Source: Micromonospora inositola
GTDB taxonomy: Bacteria; Actinomycetota; Actinomycetes; Mycobacteriales; Micromonosporaceae
NCBI RefSeq assembly: GCF_900090285.1
Contig: NZ_LT607754.1
Span: 3,162,001-3,226,000 of the forward strand
DNA: 64,000 nt
Direction: 5' to 3'
Position numbers and translations under genes: made by a program. Position 1 is the first letter of the stretch. Every line of letters starts with the position of its first letter. Positions 24,304 to 35,849 of the stretch are shown in pieces. The notes beneath the pieces are model-generated. The model was given only the letters and a program-made list of their open reading frames with translations. It ran no database searches and was not told the DNA's origin.

Positions 24304-25407
24304 ATGCACGCTGAGCTGATCGGGACGCCCGGCCTCGGAGAGGCGGGCCCGGCGGCCGGACCCGAGCCGGACCTCGCCCACCACGGCGACGTCGAGGCCA
24401 GCCCCGGTCTGGTCGACCTCGCGGTCAACGTCCGCCGGGCCCCGATGCCGGACTGGCTGGCCGACCCGGTGGTCGCGTCGCTGACCGACCTGGCCGCGTA
24501 CCCGGACCCCGGGCCCGCCCGTGCGGCCGTCGCCGCCCGGCACGGGCGTCCCCCGGAGGAGGTACTCCTCACCGCCGGCGCCGCCGAGGCCTTCGTGCTG
24601 ATCGCCCGGGCGCTGCGCGACGCCCGCTGGCCGGTGGTGGTGCACCCGCAGTTCACCGAGCCGGAGGCCGCGCTGCGGGCCGCCGGGCACGCCGTCGAAC
24701 GGGTGCTGCTCGACCCGGCCGACGGCTTCCGGCTCGACCCGGCCCGGGTGCCCGCCGACGCCGACCTGGTCATGATCGGCAACCCGACCAATCCCACCTC
24801 GGTGCTGCACCCCGCGGCGGCGCTGGCCGAGCTGGCCCGGCCGGGCCGGGTGTTGGTGGTCGACGAGGCCTTCGCCGACACCACGCTCACCCCCGGCGTC
24901 GACGGCGAGCCGGAGTCCCTCGCGGCCCGCCGCGACCTGCCCGGCCTGCTCGTGGTGCGCAGCCTGACCAAGACCTGGGGACTGGCCGGCCTGCGGATCG
25001 GCTACCTGCTCGGCGAGGCCGGGCTGCTCGCCCGCCTCGCCGCCGCCCAGCCGCTCTGGGCGGTCTCCACCCCGGCGCTCGCCGCCGCAACCGCCTGCGC
25101 GTCGCCGACCGCGGTCGCGGCCGAGCGCGCCATCGCCGCGCGGCTCGCCGCCGACCGCGACCACCTGGTGGCCCGCCTGTCCGGCCTGCCCGGCGTACGC
25201 GTCGCGGGCCAGCCGGCCAGCGCCTTCGTGCTGATCCACCGGCCCGGCGCCGACCGGGTCCGCGAACGGCTGCGCGAGCGCGGCTGGGCGGTCCGTCGGG
25301 GCGACAGCTTTCCCGGGCTCGGCCCGGACTGGCTGCGGATCGCGGTGCGCGACCGGGCCACCACCGACGCGTTCACCGAGGTACTGACGGAGATCCTGGA
25401 GGCATGA
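24304..25407 (+). CDS. cobC: Threonine-phosphate decarboxylase-like aminotransferase (CobC)
   Basis: 367 aa, fold-type I PLP enzyme of the histidinol-phosphate aminotransferase group. Motifs: LLTAGAAEAFVLIARAL (phosphate loop), MIGNPTNPTSVLHP, VVDEAFADTTL (PLP-ring Asp), SLTKTWGLAGLRIGYLLG with the Schiff-base Lys, and DWLRIAVRDR. In cobalamin loci this protein supplies aminopropanol phosphate from threonine phosphate. Stop overlaps the cobT start (ATGA), confirming its pathway. Confidence 0.85.
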   Translation: MHAELIGTPGLGEAGPAAGPEPDLAHHGDVEASPGLVDLAVNVRRAPMPDWLADPVVASLTDLAAYPDPGPARAAVAARHGRPPEEVLLTAGAAEAFVLIARALRDARWPVVVHPQFTEPEAALRAAGHAVERVLLDPADGFRLDPARVPADADLVMIGNPTNPTSVLHPAAALAELARPGRVLVVDEAFADTTLTPGVDGEPESLAARRDLPGLLVVRSLTKTWGLAGLRIGYLLGEAGLLARLAAAQPLWAVSTPALAAATACASPTAVAAERAIAARLAADRDHLVARLSGLPGVRVAGQPASAFVLIHRPGADRVRERLRERGWAVRRGDSFPGLGPDWLRIAVRDRATTDAFTEVLTEILEA

Positions 25408-26483
25408 TGTTGGAGTCCACCGTCGCGGCGATCGGGCCGCTCGACGAGGCGGCAATGGTCGCCGCCCGCGACCTCCAGGGCCGGCTGACCAAGCCCGCCG
25501 GGTCGCTCGGCGCCCTGGAGCCCCTCTCGGTACGCCTCGCCGGGCTGGCCGGGAGCTGCCCGCCGCCGCTGCCGGAGCCGGCCGCGGTGGCGATCTTCGC
25601 GGGCGACCACGGGGTGCATGCCCAGGGGGTCACCCCCTGGCCGCAGGAGGTCACCGCCCAGATGATCGGCAACTTCCTGGCCGGCGGGGCGGTGGTGAAC
25701 GCGTTCGCCCGGCAGGCCGCCGCCTCGGTGACCGTGGTGGACGTCGGCGTGGCCACCCCGCTGCCGATGGACCCGGCCGCGGTCGCCGGCCCGGCCGGGC
25801 CCCGGCTGGTGGCCGCGAACGTCCGGCCCGGCACCCGGGACATGACGGTCGGCGCCGCGCTCACCCGGGACGAGGCGCGGGCTGCGGTGGAGACCGGCAT
25901 CCGGGTCGCCGGCGGGCTGATCGACGGGGGCGCCGGCATCCTGCTGACCGGGGACATGGGCATCGGCAACACCACGCCGGCCGCCGCGCTGATCGCCGTC
26001 TTCGCCGCTGTCGACCCGGCGGCGGCGACCGGTCGCGGGACCGGGGTGGACGACGAGACGTACCGGCGGAAGGTCGACGTGGTGCGCGGCGCGCTCGACC
26101 GGCACGCGCCCGACCCGGCGGACCCGCTGGGCGTGCTGGCCGCGGTCGGCGGGCTGGAGCACGCCGCGCTGGCGGGGCTGATCCTGGGCGCCGCCGCGCG
26201 CCGGGTCCCGGTGCTGCTGGACGGCGTGATCGCGGTCAGCGCCGCGCTGGCCGCCGCCGCGTTCGCGCCGGACGCCGTCGGGGCGATGGTCGCCGGGCAC
26301 CGCTCCGCTGAGCCGGGGGCCACCGCGGCGCTGCGGCACCTGGGCCTCGATCCGCTGATCGACCTCGGGCTGCGCCTCGGCGAGGGGACCGGCGCGCTGC
26401 TCGCGCTGCCGGTCGTCACCGGCGCGGTCCGGGTGCTGCACGAGGTGGCCACCTTCGACTCCGCGGGAGTGGCCGAGAAGTGA
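25404..26483 (+). CDS. cobT: Nicotinate-nucleotide-dimethylbenzimidazole phosphoribosyltransferase CobT
   Basis: 359 aa. It makes alpha-ribazole phosphate for the lower ligand of B12. Hallmarks: RLTKPAGSLGALEPLSVRLAG, AIFAGDHGVHAQGVTPWPQEVTAQM, NFLAGGAVVNAFARQ, LLTGDMGIGNTTPAAAL, DGVIAVSAALAAAAFAPD, GHRSAEPGA and LGEGTGALLAL with the catalytic Glu region near the end. GGAGG lies right before two adjacent ATG codons; the second (25407) has the better spacing. Confidence 0.95.
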   Translation: MMLESTVAAIGPLDEAAMVAARDLQGRLTKPAGSLGALEPLSVRLAGLAGSCPPPLPEPAAVAIFAGDHGVHAQGVTPWPQEVTAQMIGNFLAGGAVVNAFARQAAASVTVVDVGVATPLPMDPAAVAGPAGPRLVAANVRPGTRDMTVGAALTRDEARAAVETGIRVAGGLIDGGAGILLTGDMGIGNTTPAAALIAVFAAVDPAAATGRGTGVDDETYRRKVDVVRGALDRHAPDPADPLGVLAAVGGLEHAALAGLILGAAARRVPVLLDGVIAVSAALAAAAFAPDAVGAMVAGHRSAEPGATAALRHLGLDPLIDLGLRLGEGTGALLALPVVTGAVRVLHEVATFDSAGVAEK

Positions 26484-26562
26484 GCGAGCGGAGCGAGCGA
26501 GCCACCCGGCTCGGTGGCGCGGCGCCTCGCGCCGCCGCGGAGCGGAGCGAGGCGGCGGCGTG
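26480..26562 (+). repeat. Junction repeat rich in gagcggagcgag
   Basis: The cobT stop is embedded in gtgagcgagcggagcgagcg, and a second agcggagcgag lies 50 bp further on before the GTG of the siroheme gene. Related sequences occur at 47017, 47847 and 49899, each exactly at a stop/start junction. Confidence 0.5.
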
Positions 26563-27882
26563 AGCGCCAACCCGTACCCCCTCGGCCTGCGGCTCGCGGG
26601 CCGGCGCGTGGTCGTGGTGGGCGGGGGAGCGGTGGCCACCCGGCGGGTGCCCGCTCTGCTCGACGCGGGCGCGGACGTCCTGCTGGTCGCGCCGGAGCTG
26701 ACCCCGGCGCTGCGCGCCCACGTCGACGCGGGCCGGCTGCGCTGGGAGCCGCGCCGGTTCGTCCCGGCCGACCTGGACGGCGCGTGGCTGGTCCAGGTCG
26801 CCGTCGACGACCGGGCGGCCGCCGCCGCGGTCAGCGCCGCCGCCGCCGAGCGCCGGATCTTCTGCGTACGCGCCGACGACCGCGCCGCCGCCACCGCGTG
26901 GACGCCGGCGGTGACCCGGCACGGCCCGGTCACCGTGGCCGTGCTCGGTGGCGGCGACCCACACCGCGCGATGGCCGTCCGGGACGCCGTGCGGGACCTG
27001 CTCAACGTCCGTACCGGCCTGGCATCCGCCGGCGGGACCACGGCCGGCCCGACGGGGAGTCCGGACGCTGTGCCGGCCGCGACCGGTCCGGAAGCGGCCC
27101 CGGGCTCGGGCGGGTGGGGCCCGGGGGCGGCGGAGTCGGCGCGGGGCGGGGGCGCCCCGGGTCGGGTGGCGCTGGTGGGTGCCGGCCCGGGCGACCCGGA
27201 GCTGATCACGGTGAAGGGGTGGCGGCTGCTCACCGAGGCGGAGGTGGTGGTCGCCGACCGTCTCGTGCCCGGGCTGCTCCTCGACGAGCTGCGCCCCGAC
27301 GTCGAGCTGGTCGACGCCTCCAAGATCCCCTACGGCCCGTCCCGCGCCCAGGAGGAGATCAACCGGATCCTGGTCGACCGGGCCCTGGCCGGGAAGTTCG
27401 TGGTCCGGCTCAAGGGCGGTGACCCGTACGTCTTCGGCCGAGGCGGCGAGGAGCTGCTCGCGTGCGCGGAGGCCGGGGTACCGGTGACCGTGGTGCCCGG
27501 GGTGACCAGCGCGATCGCCGTGCCGGCGGTGGCCGGCGTCCCGGTCACCCACCGGGCCGTGGCGCACGAGTTCACCGTCGTCTCCGGGCACGTCGCGCCC
27601 GACTCGCCGGCCTCGCTGGTGCGCTGGGAGGCGCTCGCCGGCCTGCGCGGCACCCTGGTCGTCCTGATGGGTCTGAAGAACCTGCCCGCCATCACCGCCA
27701 CCCTGATCGCGCACGGCAAGGACCCGGCCACGCCCGCCGCCGTCGTCCAGGAGGGCACCACGGGCGCCCAGCGCAGCCTGCGGTCCACGCTGGCAGCGGT
27801 CGCCGCCGACGTGGTCGCCGCGGGCCTCCGCCCGCCCGCCATCGTGGTGATCGGCGACGTGGTGGGCGCGCTCGACGTCTGA
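26560..27882 (+). CDS. cysG: Siroheme synthase / uroporphyrinogen-III C-methyltransferase fusion
   Basis: 440 aa. Residues about 1-150 form the precorrin-2 dehydrogenase domain with NAD site VVVVGGGAVATRRV. A Gly/Ala/Pro-rich linker of about 55 residues follows, then SUMT from VALVGAGPGDPELITVKGWRLL through YVFGRGGEELLACAEAGVPVTVVPGVTSA, GVPVTHR and HVAPDS. SUMT makes precorrin-2, the branch point to B12 and siroheme, so this gene feeds the neighbouring cob genes. The dehydrogenase domain looks short: it lacks the full C-terminal chelatase part of E. coli CysG, so the ferrochelatase step may be elsewhere. Confidence 0.9.
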   Translation: MSANPYPLGLRLAGRRVVVVGGGAVATRRVPALLDAGADVLLVAPELTPALRAHVDAGRLRWEPRRFVPADLDGAWLVQVAVDDRAAAAAVSAAAAERRIFCVRADDRAAATAWTPAVTRHGPVTVAVLGGGDPHRAMAVRDAVRDLLNVRTGLASAGGTTAGPTGSPDAVPAATGPEAAPGSGGWGPGAAESARGGGAPGRVALVGAGPGDPELITVKGWRLLTEAEVVVADRLVPGLLLDELRPDVELVDASKIPYGPSRAQEEINRILVDRALAGKFVVRLKGGDPYVFGRGGEELLACAEAGVPVTVVPGVTSAIAVPAVAGVPVTHRAVAHEFTVVSGHVAPDSPASLVRWEALAGLRGTLVVLMGLKNLPAITATLIAHGKDPATPAAVVQEGTTGAQRSLRSTLAAVAADVVAAGLRPPAIVVIGDVVGALDV

Positions 27883-27899
27883 TCGACCCCCACAACGCC

Positions 27900-27938
27900 G
27901 AGGTGGCGGTGTCCTGGTCACCCGGACACCGCCACCTC
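27900..27938. terminator. 15-bp perfect hairpin terminator
   Basis: gaggtggcggtgtcc at 27900-27914 pairs perfectly with 27924-27938 around a 9-nt loop, between the convergent cysG and trehalose genes. Confidence 0.8.
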
Positions 27939-27956
27939 CGCGAAATGGCGCTGGCG

Positions 27957-30557
27957 TTACTGCTTGAGCATGTTGTCGAGGAGCAGGGCACAGCGGATCA
28001 GGCCGAGGTGGCTGTACGCCTGCGGGTGGTTGCCCAGGCCGCGCTCGGCGAGCGGGTCGTACTGCTCGGGGAGCAGTCCGGTCGGGCCCGCCGTGTCGAC
28101 CATCAGGGTGAACAGCTCCTCGGCGTCGGTGCGCCGACCGGTGCGCAGGTACGCCTCGATCAGCCACGCCGTGCAGACGTGGAAGCCGCCCTCCCGGCCG
28201 GGCAGGCCGTCGTCCCAGTGGTACCGGTAGACGACCGGCCCGCTGCGCAGGTCCGCCTCGATCTTGAGCACGGTCGACAGGAAGCGCGGGTCGTCGCCGG
28301 GGAGCAGCCCGGAGATGCCGATCCAGAGCGACGAGGCGTCCATCTCGTCGTGCCCGTACGCGACGCTGTACGCCTCGACCTCGTCGTGCCAGCCGTACTC
28401 CAGCACGTTCGCGCCGATCCGGTCGCGCAGCTCCACCCACTCCGGCCGGTCCTCGTGGCCGTGCTGCCGCACCACGTGCAGCGCCCGGTCGACGGTCATC
28501 CAGCACATGACCTTGGAGAAGATGTGGTGCCGCGGGGGGAGGCGGGCCTCCCAGATGCCGTGGTCGGGCTCGTGCCAGCGGCGGCGGACCGCCTCGACCA
28601 TGTTCTCCAGCACCCGCCACTCGTCGTCGCGGACCGAGCCACGCGCGTCGGCCACCGCGGCGATCAGGTCGGCGATCGGGCCGAAGACGTCGAGCTGGAG
28701 CTGGTGGTTGGCGAGGTTGCCGACCCGGACCGGCCGGGAGCCGGCGTACCCGGGCAGGGTGTCGATGACCGCCTCGGCGCCCAGCTCGTACCCGTCCACC
28801 GTGTAGAGCGGGTGCAGCCGCTCCGGGTGCCCGCCGGTGCGCTCGACGACGCCGTCGATCCAGCGCAGCAGCCCTTCCGCCTCCTCGGCGGAGCCGAGAT
28901 CGACCAGCGCCCGCGCGGTCATCGCCGCGTCGCGCAGCCAGCAGTAGCGGTAGTCCCAGTTCCGGACGCCGCCCAGCTCCTCGGGGAGCGAGGTGGTCGC
29001 TGCGGCAAGGATCGAGCCGGTGGCCTCGTGGCAGAGCGCGCGCAGGGTGAGCGCGCTGCGGGCCACCAGGTCGCGGGCGGTGGTGGGCAGCCGCAGCGAG
29101 GCCACCCAGTCCTTCCACGGCTGCTCGGCGGCGGCCTGCCGCTCGTGGATCGGCACCCGGTGATGCTCCACGCTGTGGGTGCCGAAGCGCAGTTCCAGCA
29201 CGACCTGCCCGCCGGCGGCGCGCAGGTCGACGACCGCCTTCGCGCTTTCGTTCACCCCGTCGCTGGTGACCTGCCACTCGACGCCGGGGGAGTAGAGCGC
29301 GACCGGCTCGTTGGAGCCGAGCACCAGCAGGCCGTCGTCGAGCGGCTGGAGCTGCACCGCGACCTGGCCGAACTCCGGTCGGGGGGCGAAGTCGATCCGG
29401 GCCCGGCCGGAGCCGGTGAGCACCCGGACCAGCGTGGAGTCGCCGGTGACGACGGCCGGGCCGTCCGGGGTGGTCTCCCTCGCCGGCAGGTCCAGCCAGT
29501 CGGTGACCGTCAGCCCGGACCAGCGGGTCTCCACCGTCATGGTGCCGCTGCGGTAGCGCTGCCCGAGCGGGATGCCGCCGCGCTCCGGGACGACGCTGAA
29601 GTGCCCGGCCGGGCTGCCGCCGACCAGGTCGGCGAAGATCGCCGCGGAGTCCGGCTTGGGGTGGCACAGCCAGGTGACCTTGGCGTCCGGGGTCAGCAGC
29701 GCGACCGTGCGGCCGTTGGCCAGCATCGAGTGCCGCTCGATCGGGACCGCCCGCTCGCCGAAGAGCCAGTGTCGTCGGGTCTCCAGCAGCAGGCCCAGCG
29801 CCCGGGCCGCCTCGATCGGCTCGGCCACCCGGTAGTCGGCCCGGGTGTCACCCGGGCCGATCTTGATGCCGACGTCCGGCCCGTGCAGGTTGCCGAACGC
29901 GTTCTCGTCGGTGACGTCGTCGCCGATGAAGAGCACCGCGCTCGCCGAGAGCTGGGTGCGGAGCTGGTCGACCGCGGTGCCCTTGTGGGTGGCCACCACC
30001 GACAGCTCGATGACCTCCTTGCCCTGGGTGACGGTGACGCCGTCCCAGGTGGCCGGGCCGTTCCGCACCGCCTCGATGACGACGGCGGCGACCTGCGGGT
30101 CCACCCCGCGGGTGTGCACGGCGACGCTGGCCGGCTTGCGTTCGAGGCGTACTCCGGGGTGGGCGGCGGCGATCTCGCGCAGCGCGTCGCGCAGCCGGGT
30201 CCGCACCGCGATCAGCTCGGGCGAGAGCCGCTCGACGAAGCCGATGTCGAACTCCGAGCCGTGGCTGCCGACCAGGTGGACCTCGCTGGGCAGCCGGGAG
30301 AGCGCGGCCAGGTCGCGCAGCGCCCGGCCGGAGACCACCGCGACGGTGGTCTGGGGCAGCGAGGCCAGCGCGCGGACCGCGGCCACCGACTCGGGCAGCG
30401 GTACGGCCTTGCTCGGGTCCTCGACGATCGGCGCGAGGGTGCCGTCGTAGTCGCAGGCGACCAGGAGCTGGGGGACCCGGGCGATCCGGCCGATGGCGGC
30501 GCGCAGCTCGGGATCCATCACACCGCCGTGCGGGGTGGCGGGGGCGGGGGCGTTCAC
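27957..30557 (-). CDS. otsB: Trehalose-6-phosphate phosphatase fused to a GH15 glycoside hydrolase
   Basis: 866 aa. Residues about 15-255 are a HAD-type trehalose phosphatase: [16 protein letters not shown] (motif I Asp), [21 protein letters not shown] and [12 protein letters not shown]. From about residue 270 to the end runs a GH15 module: [54 protein letters not shown] and [10 protein letters not shown] with the two glutamates expected as acid and base. GH15 members in actinobacteria include alpha,alpha-trehalases. Start GTG 30557 overlaps the otsA stop (GTGA). Making and cleaving trehalose in one chain is the odd point. Confidence 0.88.
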   Translation of the reverse strand: MNAPAPATPHGGVMDPELRAAIGRIARVPQLLVACDYDGTLAPIVEDPSKAVPLPESVAAVRALASLPQTTVAVVSGRALRDLAALSRLPSEVHLVGSHGSEFDIGFVERLSPELIAVRTRLRDALREIAAAHPGVRLERKPASVAVHTRGVDPQVAAVVIEAVRNGPATWDGVTVTQGKEVIELSVVATHKGTAVDQLRTQLSASAVLFIGDDVTDENAFGNLHGPDVGIKIGPGDTRADYRVAEPIEAARALGLLLETRRHWLFGERAVPIERHSMLANGRTVALLTPDAKVTWLCHPKPDSAAIFADLVGGSPAGHFSVVPERGGIPLGQRYRSGTMTVETRWSGLTVTDWLDLPARETTPDGPAVVTGDSTLVRVLTGSGRARIDFAPRPEFGQVAVQLQPLDDGLLVLGSNEPVALYSPGVEWQVTSDGVNESAKAVVDLRAAGGQVVLELRFGTHSVEHHRVPIHERQAAAEQPWKDWVASLRLPTTARDLVARSALTLRALCHEATGSILAAATTSLPEELGGVRNWDYRYCWLRDAAMTARALVDLGSAEEAEGLLRWIDGVVERTGGHPERLHPLYTVDGYELGAEAVIDTLPGYAGSRPVRVGNLANHQLQLDVFGPIADLIAAVADARGSVRDDEWRVLENMVEAVRRRWHEPDHGIWEARLPPRHHIFSKVMCWMTVDRALHVVRQHGHEDRPEWVELRDRIGANVLEYGWHDEVEAYSVAYGHDEMDASSLWIGISGLLPGDDPRFLSTVLKIEADLRSGPVVYRYHWDDGLPGREGGFHVCTAWLIEAYLRTGRRTDAEELFTLMVDTAGPTGLLPEQYDPLAERGLGNHPQAYSHLGLIRCALLLDNMLKQ

Positions 30558-31954
30558 GCGGCCTCCGTCTCGGGCACGCCGAGTTCGGTCAGGAAGGACT
30601 TGGCCCAGTGCCCCACGTCGTGGGTGCGCAGGTGACGTTGCATCACCCGGATCCGACGGCGGGCCTCGGGTTTCTCGACGTGCACGGCGCGCAGCAGCGC
30701 GTCCTTGACCGCGTCGGGGTCGTGCGGGTTGCACAGGAAGGCCTGGCGCAGCTCGGTCGCGGCGCCGGCGAATTCACTGAGCACGAGCGCGCCGCCCTGG
30801 TCGGCGCGCGATGCGACGTACTCCTTGGCCACCAGATTCATTCCGTCTCGCAGCGGGGTCACCATCATCACGTCTGCCGCGACGTACATCGCGGCCAGTT
30901 CGGAGCGACTGTACGACTGATGCAGATAATGCACTGCGGGCACCCCGACCCGTCCGAATTCGCCATTAATCCGACCAACTTCGCGTTCCACCTTGACGCG
31001 AAGTGCCTGGTAGTGCTCCACCCGCTCGCGGCTCGGCGTGGCGACCTGCACCATGACGGCGTCCGGGACTGTCAACTTTCCGTCAGCCAGCAGCTCGCGG
31101 AAGGCCTTCAGCCGCAGCTCGATGCCCTTGGTGTAGTCGAGCCGGTCGACGCCCAGGATGATCGTCTTCGGGTTGCCCAGCTCCTCGCGGATCTGCTTGG
31201 CGCGGGCCTGGATCGCCGGATCCTCGGCCAGCCGCTCCATCTCCCGGGTGTCGATGGAGATCGGGAAGGCGCCGGCCTTCACCTGCCGCCCGTCGACCTG
31301 GATCATCTGCCCCTCGTAGCGCAGGCCCAGCAGGTGTCGGGCCAGCCGGACGAAGTTCTGCGCGGCCAGCCGCTGCTGGAAGCCGACCAGGTCGGCGCCG
31401 AGCAGGCCGCGCAGGATCTCGGTCCGGAACGGCATCTGCATGAACAGCTCGATCGGCGGGAACGGGATGTGCAGGAAGAAGCCGATCTTCAGGTCCGGTC
31501 GCAGCTCGCGGAGCATCGCCGGGACCAGTTGCAGCTGGTAGTCCTGCACCCAGACCGTCGCGCCCTCGGCCGCGACGTCCGCCGCGGCCTCCGCGAACCG
31601 GGCATTGACCAGCCGGTACGCCTCGCGCCAGCGGCGCTTGTAGGCGGGGGTCTCCACCGCGTCGTGGTAGAGCGGCCAGATCGTCGCGTTGGACTGCCCC
31701 TCGTAGTAGCGCTCCAGCTCCTCGGCGCTCAGCGGCACCGGATGCAGCCGGATCCCCTCCAGGTCGAACGGCTCGGGGGCGGCGCCGGTGCCGCCGGCCC
31801 AGCCGACCCAGGTGCCCTGCTGTTCGGCGAGTACCGGGTGCAGCGCGGTGACCAGCCCACCCGGACTTCGTCGCCACTGCCGTCCCTCGGGTGTGCTCAC
31901 CTCGTCGACCGGCAGTCGGTTCGCCACTACGACAAAGGAGCTACGGACGGTCAC
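30554..31954 (-). CDS. otsA: Trehalose-6-phosphate synthase OtsA
   Basis: 466 aa, GT20 family. It joins glucose from a nucleotide sugar to glucose-6-phosphate. Motifs: [63 protein letters not shown] (nucleotide-sugar binding) and [21 protein letters not shown] lies 9 bases before GTG 31954. It is upstream of and coupled to the otsB-GH15 gene. Confidence 0.95.
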   Translation of the reverse strand: MTVRSSFVVVANRLPVDEVSTPEGRQWRRSPGGLVTALHPVLAEQQGTWVGWAGGTGAAPEPFDLEGIRLHPVPLSAEELERYYEGQSNATIWPLYHDAVETPAYKRRWREAYRLVNARFAEAAADVAAEGATVWVQDYQLQLVPAMLRELRPDLKIGFFLHIPFPPIELFMQMPFRTEILRGLLGADLVGFQQRLAAQNFVRLARHLLGLRYEGQMIQVDGRQVKAGAFPISIDTREMERLAEDPAIQARAKQIREELGNPKTIILGVDRLDYTKGIELRLKAFRELLADGKLTVPDAVMVQVATPSRERVEHYQALRVKVEREVGRINGEFGRVGVPAVHYLHQSYSRSELAAMYVAADVMMVTPLRDGMNLVAKEYVASRADQGGALVLSEFAGAATELRQAFLCNPHDPDAVKDALLRAVHVEKPEARRRIRVMQRHLRTHDVGHWAKSFLTELGVPETEAA

Positions 31955-32273
31955 GATCGGCCACCTCCGGGTGCTGACGGGTCCACCGCGATGAGCGTAC
32001 TGAGCGTAGCTGCGGCGTCTGATGCCCCGTGCCGGAGTTCCCTACCCGTCCCACGCGGGGTCAACCGGGTCCGTGATCTTGTCGACATCGGCTCGGCGCT
32101 GCGGGCGCGCCGTACCCCTGCGGCGGGGTGATGTGGGCGAAGCTGGCCGTACCTGTCAGGATTGACGACGGCGTGCGCGCGGCCGGGCCCCGGCCGGCGG
32201 CGGCGGGCGGAGGTCGCAGCCCGCGCCCGCGCCGCCCATCAGGCGACAGCAACCGACGGAGGTAGCCCGCACC
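31955..32273. other. 319-bp region between divergent otsA and ettA
   Basis: Must hold promoters for both genes. GGAGG at 32260-32264 is the ettA ribosome site. I see no coding pattern, tRNA or long inverted repeat. Confidence 0.5.
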
Positions 32274-33942
<1,669 letters not shown>

Positions 33943-33950
<8 letters not shown>

Positions 33951-34410
33951 CCGGTGCCGACCCTTGTCTGACCGGTTTGTCTACCACTGCGCGCTGCGGT
34001 GGTCCGACCTGGACGCGTACGGCCACGTCAACAACTCGCGCTTCCTCACGCTGTACGAGGAGGCGCGGGTGGCGTTGATGTTCGCCGGCGGCCGGGCGTG
34101 GGGCGTCGGCTCGTTCGCCGACGGGGTGGTCATCCGTCGGCACGAGGTGGACTACCTGCGCCCGGTCGACTACGCGCTCGGCCGGGCCACCGCGGAGGCG
34201 GCCCCGAGCGTCCGGATCGAGCTGTGGGTCGAGGAGATCCGGGCCGCCTCGTTCACCGTCGCCTACGAGCTGTACGACGGCGAGGTGCTGGCGAGCCGGG
34301 CCCGCTCGGTGCTCGTCCCGTTCGACCTGGCCGCGCAGCGGCCCCGGCGGATCAGCCCGGAGGAGCGGGCCTTCCTGCTCCGGTACGCGCCGGCGGCGGG
34401 AGCCGCGTGA
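33943..34410 (+). CDS. Hotdog-fold acyl-CoA thioesterase
   Basis: 155 aa. LRWSDLDAYGHVNNSRFLTLYEEARVALM is the 4HBT signature with the catalytic Asp (DLDAYGHVNN); VIRRHEVDYLRPVDYA is the second conserved strand. This is the YbgC/FadM-like layout, acting on a short or medium acyl-CoA. Start GTG 33943 overlaps the ettA stop by 8 bp, so it belongs to the ettA operon. Confidence 0.9.
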
Positions 34411-35081
34411 CCGGGGCGGTGGAGACCGGGGGGCACGGGCTGGAGGGCGTGGCCGACGCGGGCGCCTTCCTGGCCCGGCTGGTCCGGCTGGACCCGGCCA
34501 CCGTGGTCCGGCTCCGCCCGGTGCCCGGCGCGGGCCGTACCGCCCTCTGGGCCCGGCTGCCGTGGGGCGTGCTCGTGGTCCGCACGGTCGCCGGGGTCGC
34601 CCCCGGTGACGTCACCGTGGCGGCGGCCGAGCTGCTGGCCGAGCTGGAGGCCGCCGGTGGGGCGCTGCCGCGCCGCCGGGACGACCAGTGGCGGTGGCCG
34701 TTGCCACCGGCGGCCAGCAGGGCCGTGGAGACGCTGCCGGCCGAGGAGCTGCGCCGGATCGCCACGGCGGCGGCCGGGGCCCTGCGCGAGGCGGCCACCC
34801 ACGGCGTGGGCGGCCGCGCGGTCGGGCAGCGGGCGCTGCGGGACGCCCTGCTCGATCACGTCGCGGTGGTGGTCACCCCCGACGACTCCCCGGACACCCC
34901 GGTCGAGGTGCCGCAGCGGTTGGTGCAGGGGCTGGTCCGGATGGGCTTCCTCGGCCCGGGCGACGTCCAGGTACGCCTCGCAGGCCCTTGGGTCGGTCTG
35001 GTCGGACCGTACGGAGCCGCGTGGTCGCGGAAGGTCGCCGGGCTCACCCTGACGCCAACGGGTGGTCATCCGAACGGATGA
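34407..35081 (+). CDS. Conserved actinobacterial protein, third gene of the ettA operon
   Basis: 224 aa, function unknown. The GTG start overlaps the thioesterase stop (GTGA). Helical central part (AAAELLAELEAAGG, LPAEELRRIATAAAGALREAATHG, LRDALLDHVAVVV) and a Gly-rich C-terminus (VRLAGPWVGLVGPYGAAW). No membrane segment or metal motif. I recognise the operon arrangement ettA-thioesterase-unknown from related actinobacteria but cannot assign a function. Confidence 0.7.
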   Translation: MTGAVETGGHGLEGVADAGAFLARLVRLDPATVVRLRPVPGAGRTALWARLPWGVLVVRTVAGVAPGDVTVAAAELLAELEAAGGALPRRRDDQWRWPLPPAASRAVETLPAEELRRIATAAAGALREAATHGVGGRAVGQRALRDALLDHVAVVVTPDDSPDTPVEVPQRLVQGLVRMGFLGPGDVQVRLAGPWVGLVGPYGAAWSRKVAGLTLTPTGGHPNG

Positions 35082-35083
35082 CC
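35064..35083 (+). terminator. Hairpin ggtcatcc/ggatgacc at operon end
   Basis: Eight-base arms with a GAAC loop overlap the last codons of the preceding gene and its stop; likely end of the ettA operon. Confidence 0.5.
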
Positions 35084-35212
35084 CCGGCTCATTCTTCCGG
35101 GCTGGGGCAGTCGTTGGGGGGATGCCTCAACCCGGCTGTCCGGGTACCGTCCATCCTCGGATCCAACGCACCGTAGGCGACTGGATCCGCTGGGGAGTGA
35201 GGTGCGCGAGCG

Positions 35213-35797
35213 ATGCCGTGGTGGTCATGGCGCCCCGGTCCCGCCGGTGGCGGCGAGCCGGAAACTCGAAGCGGGATCACAGTGGATGAAACCGTCCGGG
35301 TCGGACCACCGGCCCCCCGACAGCCGGGGGACGACGCACCGGCCGCCGAGCGGCCGGTGATCGCGGAGATGCCGGCCAGCGTCGCCCCGGTCACCCTCCG
35401 CCGGGTCTGCGACGCGCTCGACCTGCTCGACGTCCGTTACCTGGCCGACGGCGACGGCAACCTGCTGGCCATGTGGGAGCGGCACGCGGTGCTGGTCACC
35501 CTGGAGGGGCCGGAGGACGAGATCCTGGTGATGCGGGCCCGTCCACATGCGACGGTGCCGCCGGACTGGGCGGACCGGGCCTACCGGGTGGTCAACGAGT
35601 GGAACCACACCCGGCGGTTCTGCAAGGCGTACATCGGCGACCCGACCGAGCGCGGGCAGTTGCCGATCTACGCCGAGCTGCAGGTGCCGCTCGGCGCCGG
35701 GACGCACGACGCGCTGCTGGTCGAGATGCTCGACTGCGGCGCTGCGGTCGCCACCACCTTCGTGGACTGGCTGCACGACGAGGGCGCCCTGCTCTGA
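35213..35797 (+). CDS. YbjN domain-containing protein
   Basis: 194 aa. A disordered N-terminus of about 50 residues precedes the YbjN fold: VTLRRVCDALDLLDVRYLADGDGNLLAMWERHAVLVTLEGPEDEILVMRAR and AYRVVNEWNHTRRFCKAYIGD, then LQVPLGAGTHDALLVEMLDCGAAVATTFVDWLHD. These small type III chaperone-like proteins bind other proteins; the partner is unknown. The start at ATG 35213 is plausible but ribosome-site spacing is weak; GTG 35282 is a possible later start. Confidence 0.8.
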   Translation: MPWWSWRPGPAGGGEPETRSGITVDETVRVGPPAPRQPGDDAPAAERPVIAEMPASVAPVTLRRVCDALDLLDVRYLADGDGNLLAMWERHAVLVTLEGPEDEILVMRARPHATVPPDWADRAYRVVNEWNHTRRFCKAYIGDPTERGQLPIYAELQVPLGAGTHDALLVEMLDCGAAVATTFVDWLHDEGALL

Positions 35798-35798
35798 C

Positions 35799-35821
35799 GC
35801 CGCCGGCAGGGGCCCGGCGGC
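35799..35821. terminator. Hairpin between convergent genes
   Basis: gccgccgg and ccggcggc, 7-nt loop, between the YbjN gene and the globin gene. Confidence 0.45.
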
Positions 35822-35849
35822 TGCGGCCGCGCCGCGCCGTCGCCCGCCG

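Noticed and set aside
26416..29667. A 1083-codon open frame on the minus strand
   Set aside because: It runs antisense through cysG and in the wrong frame of the trehalose gene; composition is Arg/Gly/Ala/Pro-rich as expected for shadow frames in very GC-rich DNA, and the genes on both strands there have firm family motifs.
27462..30635. A 1057-codon plus-strand open frame opposite the otsB-GH15 gene
   Set aside because: Same reason: a shadow frame with no domain pattern; the minus-strand gene has complete HAD and GH15 motifs.
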